This document shows, in pieces, positions 48,561-62,026 of a stretch of DNA of 64,000 nt. Source of the DNA: Whalleya microplaca (taxonomy: Eukaryota > Ascomycota > Sordariomycetes > Xylariales > Xylariaceae); NCBI GenBank assembly GCA_022497155.1, contig MU385732.1:558001-622000 (forward strand), given 5' to 3'. The position numbers were made by a program, and so were the translations under genes. Below the pieces are notes generated by a model. It was not told the DNA's origin. It saw nothing but the letters and a program-made list of their open reading frames with translations, and did no database searches. Every line of letters begins with the position of its first letter. Positions within the stretch are counted from its first letter, which is position 1.

Positions 48561-51395
48561 ATGTATTCCGGCTTTTCATCATCATATGGCCGCGTGAGGA
48601 GATGATAACACCCTGCTGTTGCGTGCGGGATGATGATGGTGGTTGCATGTACGTCTTTGTGTATGCGTGTGTGAGTTGGTTGTTGAGGGGAAGAGGGGAC
48701 CTGCAGTAGTATTATGTCCACACATGTAGGTGTAAGTGCGGGTGTTTCGACAACACATAAGGTAGTCAGGTACGTATTATGTATGTGTATATATGTAGGT
48801 ATGTAGGCATGTAAGTGAGTGAGGAGGCAAGGTCACTCTGTAGCTGGGTATGTATGGGCTAACACTACTGTACACACTTAATGACTTGATGGAGACCCGT
48901 CACGCCCGTCTTAAGATCGGCCTAGTCGTTTAGGTTAGGTTGTCAAAAGATAACAGGTAAAATAGGTGTGTATGGGAAAGCCGAGATTCTTGTTTCAAAT
49001 GAGCTTATTACATACTTCGACTGCCTATATCTCAAGCGAACAGGCCTGTTATAGGTAGCGAAGGCCACTAGATTTACAGTACATATTATGATAAATTCCT
49101 ACGTATAACTATAATATTATATACTCATGTAGTTTAGCCCCGTTTCGACAGCAAGTTGTGCGGTGTCTGGCGTATGGGCGATCGCTGCAGTGTGATCGGT
49201 GCGGACATCCATTGATGAGCTCGTCCTGCAGCGCACACACATCCAAAAGGTTAAGCTGCGCTGCTGCATTCGACGATGATTAACGTGGTCGAGAAGAAAA
49301 AGTAGGTAACTGACTGGGACAGGGGTCTTGGAATCTCAAGTGGTTGGCGCCCCCTGGTCTGTGAGGGAATGGCTGGCAGGGGTCACATCGTGGTAGTGGG
49401 CCCTAGTTTCTAACCTCGCGCCTCGCGTGGAGCATGGGGTAGAAGAAAAAGAAGAAAGTTTCTCGTACAGGTACGGAATACCTCTGTTTGGTGCGCAAGG
49501 GTGAGTTATGAGTTGTGTGCATTCGCACAGACATCTGGGATGGGTCTTAAGTAGGTAAAGGGGATGCGTCAGCGGAGAATGCCGCGTTACACACGGTATT
49601 AGAATTGACTCATAAAGCTCAATTCATACCGTGTTTCCCAGCTACCATTTCCAATTGTATTCAAGTGCATACAATTGAGATCCTTTGTATGTAGCTTCGG
49701 CCTGGACCATCGGACCATTCAGCACAAAGGCCTTCAGGAACATGGCCTGGGAGGTGCCATGTGTTCGTGGCCCATCGTCGAGACCCCGCCGGCGTGCAAG
49801 CGTTCTTTTCTGGCGTGCTTCTGTGGTGATGGAATTACCGAATTATATCTTGTAAGTCGTTCCCGTACTGCGTAGGGCATGAAGCTAAGTCCAGGAACGC
49901 GAGGGATAAATAGCTGCAACCGGCGAATGAGAGGTCTAAGACGCCCTTTGTCCCTAATGCGGTGCCCTCGTGGGTGGGCGGGGATGATGTGTGTTGTGTT
50001 ATGAACTATAGTCGAAAACTAGGTTGGCAGGTTGGGTCAATAACGGCCTGAAGAGGATAACCTCGAGAGAGGGGTTCTAGCGAATCACATCGCGCGAATG
50101 GCCATTTTGAGCATCTTCTTTGTCCTCATCTCCCCCTCCATCTGCCTGCCTACCGCGTGCCACAGGTATGTAGTACCTTCTACCCTACTACCGAAACAGG
50201 ACCCGGCATCTCCAATCCAGGCAACTTATAACTCTGTTGGAAACCTTAGTGTTATACAGCTTAAAGGCATTGATCGTGTAACCTCTGCCAGAGGGCCAAT
50301 CTGACTTCGCCTTTTCTCCGAAAGCATAACGGTAAGAAACCTGTGCACTTCATTGCGAGCGAAGGATCTGTCGATCGCATGCGTATGTGTGCGTGTGTCT
50401 CTCGGAGCCGTTCGTCAAAGTATAGTCTCATGTAGGGTAGGGCGAATGAAACCGTTGCCTTTTGCCCTGATTCTAGGTGCATAGGATATATCATCTTTAC
50501 TACGAAGCTTACACAGGTAATACGTCTGAAGCAGTCTAGCGGCATGCAACCACTTTGACAGAGCCTTGCCCGGCGGAGGTGATACGACAGCCTCTTGCGC
50601 AATGTTTAGATTTGATTGTCGATCGCGAGCTAGTTAGGAGGGCCATTGGCGTGACCTAAGCTAGTAGTGACTGAAACAAGAGATTCCACCAACAGTCCAG
50701 ACAATGCAGTCATTGCAGTTATTTCCACAACCGGCCAAAGGACTTGTAACAAGCTGCGATATCTTGGCTGTTGGTTCAATAGGCAACGCGCGGTGTGCAG
50801 GTTTCGGTGGGATTGTGACCCGATCTTGGGAAGCTTATTGATGGGTGTGCTGTTCGGACTTCCGGCACAATCATTGGGCAATCGCCTCGTCGCGCTCAAT
50901 CCTGATTCCTGATATGTAGAAGTGCCTCGGGGTCGTCAGCATGGTGTGTCCCAGCTTATTACTCAGCTGAAATATTAGATCGATAGCTTATCCAACGAAT
51001 CAGTCTTACAGGAAGGCAAATCGTCAGGTCGATAGCTTGCAGGTCATGAAACAACAACGCTTATCGTGTACTACTGTCATTGGCCTATACCATTCTAGAA
51101 CCTCAGCTGGAAGCCAAGCTGTTGCCCTCAGCTAACTGCTAAACACTAAGTAGCCGTTAGTTCCGACAAATGCAATGCCTAATGCTCACTATTCATAATT
51201 CTATCAGTTACTAGGCCATGGTACTGGTACATATGCTCCTTACATGAACTTATATTGACTCATCGTTGTTGAGGCCTATGTCGAGATATCCAGACAAGTG
51301 GTTAAGTCGCCAATCCAGAGTCATGGGTCTCCTCTCGCCTTCTGAGGCTCTTCCATAGTCTGGGTCAATACCACCATGTAATCTTATGACTCGCG

Positions 51396-51403
51396 CGAAT
51401 GTC
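51396..51403. repeat. Left target-site duplication of the hAT-like MITE
   Basis: CGAATGTC directly precedes the left terminal inverted repeat. The same 8 bases directly follow the right one at 51973-51980. Confidence 0.88.
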
Positions 51404-51972
51404 CAACCCACCTACAACTCCCACGGTCATTTCCTAGAAATCCCACAATCTCCACCTGCGTATTTCGCTTACACACGCTATCATGGACTCCCATACAAAC
51501 TAGTATGGGGGCCTTGTGTCAATCAATGTTGACCCCAGACATCAAGATCTCATTCACTTTATTATCACTCACTCAATTGCGCAGTAACAATAGCCTCAAA
51601 ATTACTAATGCTAATACCAGCCGTCAACTAACTGACTTTAATAATATTTACAAAAAAAAAAAAAAAAGGTACTTTTATTTAAGTGTATTTTCCATATAAA
51701 TATATGTACCTTTAATAAGGCTAAACGGGGGAAGGTACTTACATTTAAGCGAGGCTTATATATAAGTCTAAGTACCTCATAAACATCACTATCAGCCAAT
51801 ACAAAAAATACTTTTTCTTAAGTGAGATACACATATAAAATAAAGTACCAATCGTATTGCTGTCTGTGCACATTAACCTCCATATTATTTTGTATGGGTG
51901 ACCATGCAATTGTCTGTGCGAAATGAGTTGTGGGATTTCTAGGAAAAGACCGTGGGAGTTGTAGGTGGGTTG
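51404..51972. mobile_element. hAT-like MITE, 569 bp, with 8-bp target-site duplication
   Basis: The first 45 bases, starting CAACCCACCTACAACTCC, match the reverse complement of the last 45 with one mismatch (A against T at the 26th base). Weaker inverted similarity continues inward for about 70 more bases (shared TTTCGC, CATGG, CCCATACAAA and TATGG). The element is flanked by identical CGAATGTC octamers. An 8-bp target-site duplication is characteristic of the hAT superfamily. There is no transposase-like frame, so it is non-autonomous. The near-perfect termini and duplication suggest recent insertion. The middle carries a run of 16 A and three 43-bp palindrome-ended units. Confidence 0.9.
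51668..51849. repeat. Three dispersed 43-bp GGTACTT...GTACC units inside the MITE
   Basis: The units lie at 51668-51710, 51734-51776 and 51807-51849, each exactly 43 bp. They share a GGTACTT start (AATACTT in the third), TTAAG at the 13th-17th base, a central ATATA-rich part and a GTACC end. The middle unit has 7-bp perfect inverted ends (GGTACTT/AAGTACC). Gaps between units are 23 and 30 bp. They might be binding sites for a transposase or remnants of a nested tiny element. Confidence 0.7.
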
Positions 51973-51980
51973 CGAATGTC
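51973..51980. repeat. Right target-site duplication of the hAT-like MITE
   Basis: CGAATGTC, identical to 51396-51403, directly follows the right terminal inverted repeat. Confidence 0.88.
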
Positions 51981-54900
51981 GTCAATAGTGAAATGTAACC
52001 GACGGTCACGGGAGCGGGACATGCGATCCCGATAGCTCTAAACCGTACTATGGTACTAGTAGAAGATCAATGGCCATGACTCCATAATTAACCGCATATC
52101 AATTGACAGTTTAACAAACTTTCAATGCTGAGCTTATGTGCACCGCCGAAAGTCGCGATGGTTGTCCAAATTTAACTATGTAAAGGAGGCGCACGAGTCG
52201 CTATCTGGCCTTGCTCACCGTGGTCCGCCGTCCGTAGCCGTTCGTCATTCCGGGAGCTCGCTTGCCTTACTTCAGCCCCATACTATGATGCTAAGTCGAT
52301 ACGCTTGCGGGATCCGCTATCCGATGCCCACGGCTCAGCGGCAGCTCAGAGCATTTGCAGTCATTACACACATTCGCGCTGACATTTGAATTCCGTCATT
52401 CCCGTGATGTCTGCGATCTAATACATACATATATGTAGTAAAAGTGAATCTAAGATCCATGCGCTAGCAGTTTCCCGTGATCTTCATGCAACGTGGATAG
52501 ACATCCTACTTCCGGATCGGAGGATTTCTGTTACCTTTCATAGGTCGATTAGTCACCTACTCATCCCAGGTTATCGTGGCTTCGCATGCCTTCAACTAGG
52601 TCAGGGGTCATACCGCCGGTCCAACAGCCCACCCAGGCCACCGTCTCACTTCTCACTACGAAACATTGTCAGTCATCTGTCTAAAGACCGAAAACTCCAT
52701 GTCGATCTCATGTATATCAATGTTTTCGATGAATAAAACTTCAAGACAATGACTTGGGGGATTTAATTTCGACTAAATACACGGATTATTACTTCATGTG
52801 TCCTGCACATTCCTTCGTGTTAAGCGCCCCTCTACCCATTTGCGCCATTTCCTCAAACATCGTGCTGCGTATTATGGATGTGGCTTGCATTCGGCATCTA
52901 TAGCCAACGTACTTTCCATATGTAGGTACGCGCATTGTATTCAATGAATATGGCAATTTGTAGTGTGGCTATGCAGTCCATCTCAAGAGCCATATTTCCC
53001 CCATCTTACGAAGATTGAAGAAGCTCGCTACCAGTTCATGTCATGTCCCAGAGATGGCAGTCTATGGGACCAACGATGTAATAAATCTCCGAGGCGTAGC
53101 GATGGATCGTCACGCTTTTTGGTAGGGTTGTAGTCGGATTCATAAGGCGACAATAGGTACACACATAGGGACATTGACAGGCACATGTCTTATCTCAGCA
53201 CTACTCTAGTACGTGTACTGCGTACGCACATAACTTGTGATAAACTGAATCCATCATGGCTGCAACGCCGTACCTCGGAAATCCAATTTAACCATTTGAG
53301 CATGGCGGGAGTTTAGCGTAGCCACATGACCTGATGAGCTAGTTAAGCGAATGCATCCTCGGGACATAGTAGCGTTAAAGTGTTCTAGAGACAACTCCAA
53401 GACAGCTAACCTAGCACAGCATGATCACCTATCCCATGAATGAGATCTTACGGAAACTATCTCAAGCCCTTCGCTTCCGCCGCCTATACAGGGGTTTACG
53501 AACTAGGCCGACTTCGTGTTAACTCCCGTATAGGTTGACATTGCAGCTCTAAAGTTTGTTCCTCGCTACGCATCTGTATGTACAAGTCATTCCTTTTTCA
53601 TAATAGGTAAATCCGCGTGTGAAGCTTACGCATGGCCATGCCTCCCAAGACTTTGGTGTAAGTGGGTTTTCAGTCAGTATTGCAAGTGGCTAAACATACT
53701 AGCCATCTGTCTCGCCTTGACAACCGCCGATACCCTCGCTTTATCAAGCCACAACCTCGTCGAACATGCAAGGTGTGTCTGTGCAGCTTCGTTCCTGGCG
53801 CGATGCGGGGTTACTCGACATGCTGAGTGTGGAGAAGCCCTGTAACTCAAGTATGTACTTGTATCGGGCCCTGACATGATGATGGTATATTTAGGTTGTT
53901 GGCTATCGTCACCGACTTATCGTGCATAATTCGCTGCACACAAAGAAGTCTGAACGCTGACATGCTTCAATGTCTGGATTACCGTCCATGTCCCTGCCTT
54001 GTTCGACAGATCTTCCGGTAGGTTCCGTCAATGTGACACCGCTGACGAGTGAGACAGAGTGCGGAGAAGGATCCTAGGAAATCGCAACACTATTCTTTGG
54101 GCTCTACGGCTACTAGTAAGCTAATATACAAGTGTAGGAGAGCCGGCATCACGGCAACGACTATACTATATACGATATCTTGATACCACAGTGGGGTTTC
54201 AGTACACACACACCTACACATTTGTGAGACATCCTGATTGATCTATTCATCGGAGCTACCTGCTTAGTTAGACGATGGCAACACCTCGTGTCCTTGGACA
54301 TTGACACCAGAGACAGACAAAGCCGTGTGTAGGTGAATACATAGATAAATGAATAGTCGGATCCACCATCACGTTCTTGTTCCTGACAGGCTGCAGCAAA
54401 TCTAAAACAGGTAATCCGGGAGCGATCAAGATAGCACCTCTTAGCTCCCACGCGCTAATGTAACCACCTATAAAGCAGTGGCTTGGGTGGAGCTTCTAGC
54501 CAACCATAGCGAGACTAGTAATTAAGCTACTTACCTAAACAAGCTAGCGGGGGCCTCTATAGAGTCTCTGATTGGTCAATGGCCTGTCGCTTCATCAAGA
54601 CCATCCTCACGATTTTCTAGCTCCCCAACTTCACCTCCTCACCGCCAGTCTTACAACTCCTTACACGTAGATACCATATCTTACTCCGTCCTTACCTGAC
54701 TAATCTCTCAATCTCTAACACACATAGCAATCCCATCATTCATGCACTCTTACGTGGTCATACACACACTGTCGCAAAATACTGCTGAGACTATTGTCTT
54801 TAAACACAACCAAGGTCGTAGCTTATAGACTACCCTTCCCCTCATCTCACCTTATGCACACAATATGTTATCAATGTAGTCTGCCCCTCAAGCCAAGTCT

Positions 54901-57900
54901 TCAGGCCTTGTCTTCGATGCGCGCGATGGACCCTGATCCCGCTTCATCTGCCAACTTAAGAACTACATCGGTGGGCCGATGAACTACGGCAGTATCCACA
55001 GATCGGAGTTGACCTGCATCGAGCCTCTAGGTATAGATAATACTACCTGCCTATACATAGTATATGTATGTAAGTGGAGTACCTTTCTCGCCTACAGCCG
55101 AATGTGATGACTTGCAGCATAGAGATCAAGTTTTCAGCCTCCATTTATCGTTAGCAGGTTGCTTACAGCGGACTAAGAGACATGGTATAGTTTATCAGGC
55201 CACGTTCCGGCAACACTACAGCGTAAGGTAAAACCTGAAAATATGCTCTTGATGACCTCACTGGACAAGGCAACGGAAAACTGCCAGCTTGGCTCAATTG
55301 CCTAGCGGATACACTATTCAGTGGAGATATCAGCAAGCAGGCTCGGATCTAGGCTTCTAAAGCCTCAACTCTAGTCTCTTTATAGTATTGCAATGCGCCA
55401 ATTCCCCTGTCTTATGTGCCAAGGCGATCCAGATATCAGAAACTAATTCGTGCATCGAGCAAATGGCAATGTAGCCACAGCATATCTGCAACAAACTTGC
55501 AATTGCGCAAGAAATTAAGGATAAACCAGATCTTAAGTGAGATTACCTACTCTATTAGACACCACTAACTCTCTAACATCTGCTGTGTGACTTCATTCGT
55601 AATGAATCAGGACCATGCATGCTTACAGTATACGACAATATTGGCGGAAATCGCGTGGCATGGTCTTTCTGGAACCAAAGATAATAGAATGTGAAGCTTA
55701 AAGACCTACCAGAATAGATAACCCGATAGTATCCTCCCCCGCCAGGATAGGTTTGGCTACTATCACTGCTGTGTAAGTGCAAGTTACCCCTTACCAGTCC
55801 CAGGAACCATTCAGTCCAAGGAGCATCTACTCCGTAAACCACACCCGACAAAGGCGGACCAACCTTACTCGCCGACTGGTATGTCGTCTGCTTAAACATC
55901 TGTCGCAAGTGCGCACTGACAGTCCTTCCTCGTCTAACACTAGTCACTGTGATCCCAGTTCTTGAGAGTGCAATCGGCGTATGCTGTCGGTTTTAGGTTA
56001 GCCTAGGACCATAGTGCATCGCCGGAGAAGTTGATTAACTAAACAGCGAAAGTCGTATCGTTGGATCGATAGGACATAGATCGCTCAAGGAGAACGCCCA
56101 AGTGCCGGATAGTGACATTCCGTCTAGACTAGCAACACTATATATCAACAGCCATACTCTTTCTGTTACTCTTTCAAATACCTAGGGATCACCGAGCAAA
56201 AAGGAGTCCGTCGTTGATTTCTCACCATCACATGATGATCATTTGACTAACACATTCCAGAATGTCACTGGCCGAGGTACGAAGGCGCCCGGTTTCTCGA
56301 GAATGAGACCACTGAGTTCTCAACACATGGCTTTGTAAGACTGTCACAATAGCTGCTACCAAAACATGCTGAAATCCGGCTCCCGAAGAAACTAGGCTAG
56401 TGACGGTGGCTAACGTCCGCAGACAGAGTTGCATTCTGGTATCTTGACAGGTCGGAAATGTAACTACTTTCTTCGATCGCCCCCTTAGAACGACGGCCTA
56501 TAGGTATGTTAACGTCGACACGTGCATCAATCCACTCTTGTGGACGTTAGATGTCCATTATATCCCCCAGGACGTTAAGTTCTCCTTATGAGATGGTAAC
56601 AATGTCGTATGTGACTTGCTCGACGGTATCATTGATACTATTCTAACTCGAAGATAGATATTAAGGCCACACCCCTTCAATGATGGGCAAATCATAGAGA
56701 AGCCAAGCAATGGCCCGTCTCCAACCGGGGACACTGAGAACTCCCGCAGACGGCGATGATCAACTATTATTGCTGTCGGCACTGATAATAACGCCGGTTC
56801 CTGCGTTCCAATGCAACTAGACTGCAGTGCCGAACCATACGTAATGCTGAGCTTCTGCAGATGGGCAACGTGTCTCCTGGTTCCGAGCTTCGTTTCCAGA
56901 GAAAATAAGGCGCCTATTAATGAGAGTCGACTCAATAATGGAATTGGCCAGACAAACCAGATTTATTTGCCCAGTCTTTCGGAGATTTATGTTTCATCGG
57001 TCCACGAAGTAACATTGTCAATCTCGAATTTCACATCTGTGCTCTCTTTCGCGTATCTCAAGCGGGTAAGCGTGTTAAGGATTCTAATCTCTGATATAGC
57101 TTAATTCGTGAGTGGACCTGAGGCTAGTTAGTGAGGACAGGTTCTTCAACATTAGTTTAGATGAGTAATCCTAAACCCCATCTTCGCATTGACCTCGGCA
57201 TGGGCACGCAAACTCTAGCAAATTGTAATGAGCCGCTTGTTTCAAGACAATTTCCCAAAGTCTGGATAGCCTCACTGCCTCACTCCGAATTGGCTCGTGC
57301 AGACGCTGAAAGCGCACGAGCTTGCAGCGGTCCGAGCCTCTTCATCTCCATACCAGCCAACCAGAGTACCGGGAACATGGTCGTCCATGCCAGCCCGGAT
57401 TTTGTCGGCAGCTTGATAATTTGATGGGTGTGGCGGCTACGGAGACCGGTCACCTTGGATAGCTTCGGTTTATTCAGACTACGGTCCTGCATACTACTTC
57501 AATAATGAAAATTCTGAGATAAAGCTGTCGGATGGCGGCCTCAACACATACTCCTCGTCGTGGTCTGGAGCTGACTACCTTCTGTATGTTGACATAATTG
57601 GCCTAACCCCCACTCACTTTAATAAACGATGGAGATCGGGACCCCTGGCCCATGGTAACATATCGACAAGGAATGACCCCATAAGGGAAAGATCCATTTC
57701 CAAATTCGCCATTCCTTCTCGAATTCTGGCCCTTTCGGTCCAAGAGCCGTGGCGATGCCACTTTGCGCGCTCTGCACTAGACCAAAAATGTGCGAACTCT
57801 TTACGTCCGGACCGGAAAGCACCCGCTCTCTTTCTCCATCTATCTCAGATGAACGAATGAGACTCTGGAGAGCACTGGCCCCTGACGCCATACATAAGAT

Positions 57901-60204
57901 AACGTGCTCAGTGTTACCGCAGTCATGGTTGCGTCTCGCGAATGGCATTTTATATGGGGACGGCAAATTCCGCGCAGCATGGTGGTGGTGACGATGGGGG
58001 TCTATCTGAGTTTATCACCCCACTGAACACAGGTAAACGTGATTCCTGAGACGACTGAGCGTCTTTCATTGTCTCTACTGCGCCTCATTTCATATGTGAA
58101 GTTCCATGATACCTATCGTTGTTGCCCTCTGAGACGGTCGCGAACCCCCACATGGGTGGGTGGCTGGTTGTCAGTGACCGACCTATTTGGAAAGAGATGC
58201 TCTTTTGCTCTTACGTGGAGCAGGGAGATCGGCTTGCCCGGATGGACGGTTGTGACACTAGAATTCGCTCTCGCTCTGTCACCGAGTCACTATGGCCGAA
58301 TCTTATGTCAAAACTTTCCCCTTAGAGCATCTCGCGGGTGTGGTGCTTCGCACCGAGTCTTTACCTAGACTATGTACAAGGAATATAGGGGGTGGGAGTG
58401 ACTTGTGTTGGCTCGCTAGCTGGATGGATTTTGTGTGTCTGAATGCGTAGGTTGTAGTACCGCTTCTAGCACCTATTCGCCTAAGTGTTGTTCCTATACC
58501 CATAATATGGTGCGAAGCCGGCAAGAGCAGTGTATTGACATTGTTTCGCCGATCTTTTGTTCTTGATATGGAGTAGAGGCAATATCGAGACAACTATAGG
58601 TAGTCCAACTATTCTAGGCAAGAATCAACACAACGACTGTTTTTGAAAAGTATGCAGGCAAAACTTATTATCCCAAGTGTTATATCGAACTAGGAACAAG
58701 GAACAACCGCGAAGCTTTCTTCCCCACCGCTGAAATTTAAAGGATTCGACTTCGCCTTATAACTCACGTGTCTATATGTCTTCAAGGGTTCATCCCTATA
58801 TATAATATAAGGTAAGAAATATACCTACCACTTTTCAAGAAAGCCATCAGCGTCGGACTTCGTTGATCGTTTGTAAGAAATTTTCTGCCTTGAGGCGGAG
58901 TCTCCGTCAACTAGGTACTAGGATGTAAAACACGCTGAGCAAAGGAGTATCCAGCATCAAGGCCAGGCTTGCTCGAACGGTGACTCGTTCTATATGTACT
59001 TCAATATTATCTTCATCCCATATATCATATATCTCCACTGGAACCTCCTGCGGACCCAGTGTCATATATTATACTCAGAGCGCTTGAATACCTGAGACTG
59101 GCCAGACCGTGCTGTCTTCCAGAGTGTATGATGAACTTATTAACAATAGGACCAGCATACATGGAAATACCTTGTTGCACACGTTGGGGCTATCCACCCG
59201 TAGTGGACATGAAGGCATATGCGCAGTGTTGATGTATGTATGTAACGTCAATGAGATGTTGTTGGGGGCGCGCATTGAGACTTGACCATGATAGGCTTCG
59301 TCATGATACCCCTGATTACCTGCGATCCTAAGAAGTTAAGGCCCCGGTGTCAGGATATAGCTGCTGCCACTTAATGGAGCCAGAAGACGCAAGCTTTAGT
59401 ACATATCAGCTTCGCTATAGGTAGATGGTCACCAACTCCAAGAGGTGTTTGTGGTCAGGGTAGCTGGAAGAGTGACTAGGGGCAGTTTGTTAGAGAGTAT
59501 GGCGGGTACATGTGGATGACTATGTGCTAGGGCGTGCATTAGTATCACCATTATAGTAAGACATGTTCATCGCATAGGGAGGTCATCGGTTAGGGCTGAT
59601 CGACGAAAGGAAAAAGTTAAGATAATACCGCACGATGGCTTCGTCGACATATAGCTCAGGCAGTATACTATGCATCTTCTTCAACGTAAGACTTGTTGAC
59701 CAAGCAACCTCGTTTGCGATTCGTCTATGCGCCGCCACGCTACATAGCTAGCAAGGAGGATACACTCTAAGATACTTAGGGACACGGTTGAGATTCAGGA
59801 GGCCAAAATCGAGGAGGTCATATCCAATTCGGGGTACAGCATCATACATACTCCGCACAAAGTGCTTCCACCTGCAGATAGTAGTTCTTTGTAGTACATG
59901 CTGAGTCACTCGATATTCGCCTAGTTTACATGTAATCGATGGCAGCAACTCCTTTTACAACCTGCCATAATTAGTTCGAAAGAGCTGGTGGCTAGCCGTG
60001 GATGAGACAAGGATATCTCGATACTGCTGAAGCGGATAGGCCTCAACCTGCTTGCTATGTGGCTAATAACCTATCCACGCCGAAGTGAGCACATAGTATG
60101 ATGATGTCTGGACCGAGACACGGTCTTGGAGCGTACGGGCTGGGTGAACAACGACGAAATTTGGGTCGTCCAACCTAGAACCAGAACTATAACTCATTGT
60201 TCGG

Positions 60205-60430
60205 TGATTTGAATTAGCTCGGACGCCGTAGATGTCAGCACCAGCCTCATTGGTCGTGTCCTGGACGGTTTGTAGTAGCCAATCTGAGGACTGGCGGCCG
60301 TAATCTGACTTGTAGCATCGAGTGCGGAAACTCGTGAACTTCTCCAGATGCTCCCCCATCAGGTCCTTCGATAGGTTCGTAAGAAGCGGCTTGATGTCGG
60401 ATTGTCGTAGAGTTTTTTTTGGGGGGATAT
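60205..60430 (-). pseudogene. Relic of secreted leucine aminopeptidase 1 (M28 family)
   Basis: On the minus strand an in-frame stretch of about 70 residues reads [20 protein letters not shown], followed by [20 protein letters not shown] and then [20 protein letters not shown]. This matches my recollection of the conserved segment preceding the metal-binding core in fungal LAP1-type aminopeptidases (FTSFHTRYYKSxYGxQSSxWL). Downstream, where the family needs a GAHQDS zinc-ligand motif, no frame shows it, and there is no signal peptide or start upstream. The frame is interrupted on both sides, so this is a decayed gene fragment. An intact enzyme of this kind would be a secreted Zn-dependent exopeptidase. 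Residues typical of the family are partly changed (Cys in TRCYKSD where Tyr is usual). Confidence 0.72.
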
Positions 60431-61230
60431 GGGAGACACACCTGAATCGATGCTATACCTTTTTGTAAGAATGGGAGAATTCCAGAGTGAAGGTAGTCGA
60501 TAATTCATATCGTTTTTGATTACAAGACCCTCATGTATTATGAAGGCCTCATGAGCATTAGGATACAAATACTCCTCGCTATAAGAACATAGTCCAAGAC
60601 CTCCTCGCTCTATTTCCTATGTGGTTTACATACTTTTTTTATATATATCGAACTTCAAACACAGTACGCTCTACCTAAAAATCAACCTATGATTACACGA
60701 TTATTGTATGTGCTCGTGTCGCGAACACATGTCCCTGATTCAGGCACATACCCCTAGCTGACAGCTCGACGAATAAAGGTCTCAAAGCTGTGGCTCTATA
60801 CAATCATTTCACATACAGAGCACTAGAGATGTTTACCCTGAAGCAAGAGAAAGCGAAGTATATATAAAGGCAGCTCTACCTCAGTCAGACCTATGGTCAG
60901 GTGAAAACGTTTGGAGGGTAACAACTTTTGGTTGGTTGGGCTTACATAACTGGATAGGTTTATATTCGAAAGAACAGATGCTTCATATAACCGAAGGGCT
61001 AAGCCGTGATCACTCACAATCCTACATAAAGATCACCAGCCTAACCACGATCCTATGAGCTTTTACAGCTCTCCTCAGGCAACGAATCACCAGAGAAGTC
61101 TCGCACAGTTCAAAAGCGATACAATATGTATTCTCATATACGTATGACTCCTAACATGTATGTATGGATGTGTGTATGTATGTATAGCCCCCAACTCATT
61201 AGAGCTTTCATTTCAACAAGCTCGCTCATA

Positions 61231-61253
61231 GTGTGTGTGTGTGTGTGTGTGTG
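61231..61253. repeat. (GT)n microsatellite
   Basis: An uninterrupted GT dinucleotide run of about 11.5 units in intergenic DNA. Confidence 0.93.
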
Positions 61254-62026
61254 CAACTTATCGGGTGTCATGTCCGCCCATGAAAAGCGGCAACCCATAG
61301 CATAATAGCAATAGCTTAAGCGTCAAAAGGAACCAACCTACCACCCAGAGATGACCCTCCCTCCCCGGCCCTAAAAAAACGATATGCAAAACGCCTGAAA
61401 ATGAAGAACCGTTAAGTATACTCTTTGACTCCGTCGCTGATGCAGTCGGACGTTATGATCGCAAGGAAAACCCTCAGGCAGGCATACGAGGATCATTTCT
61501 CCAGTCCAACATGGTCTCACTCCCCCTCCCTCCTCCTGCTGCTAGCTAATACCTATAAGCAACGCGTCCTGGTCCTTGTTCTCGTTCTCGCCCTCCTTGC
61601 TTTGCTGCCCATTATTCGAATCCTAGTTTCTCGTCTGTCATTTTTCTTGTTACTAAGGGGTCTGTCTCTCTGTCTGTCTTACGACCAACTATGGGCAGAT
61701 GGTGGACCGATGTCGGCATCTAATAAGGCGCCTAAGCAGTCGTGCTCGAGGCCGGTGGGGACCGCGGATTCCGATTCTGACCGCGCTCGCGCGACCGACT
61801 CCCTCCTATCCGCTCGCCTCGCGGACTCCTGTGCAGCATGCATACTGCCCGTATGAGCCTGGTGGGAGTTCATGTCGCTTAACTGATAAAAATTGCACTG
61901 AGAAACGGTCGCATCATCATCCTCAAGTGGCGGGGACTCCTCGTCAGGCTCCTCATATTCCTCAATGACATCATCCATTGCTTCCGTAACCATAACTGAA
62001 GGTAAATCACCGGGCGGCAGATGTTC

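Larger units (their letters stand above)
48561..62026. other. Gene-poor region (13.5 kb) with mobile-element and gene relics
   Basis: No intact gene is supportable here. It contains a hAT-like MITE (51404-51972), an aminopeptidase relic (about 60205-60430), a GT microsatellite (61231-61253) and scattered TACGTA/TACATA patches. Frames elsewhere are short, overlap on both strands and have no recognised domain. One minus-strand frame near 56558-57100 has a weak leucine-rich flavour but is not convincing. The right end may hold the 3' untranslated region, or an alternative last exon, of the MAPKKK gene. Confidence 0.55.

Noticed and set aside
56558..57104. Minus-strand frame with a leucine-rich, F-box/LRR-like flavour
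   Set aside because: The impression rests on scattered Leu residues only; the frame is interrupted and I could not identify a repeat unit or F-box.
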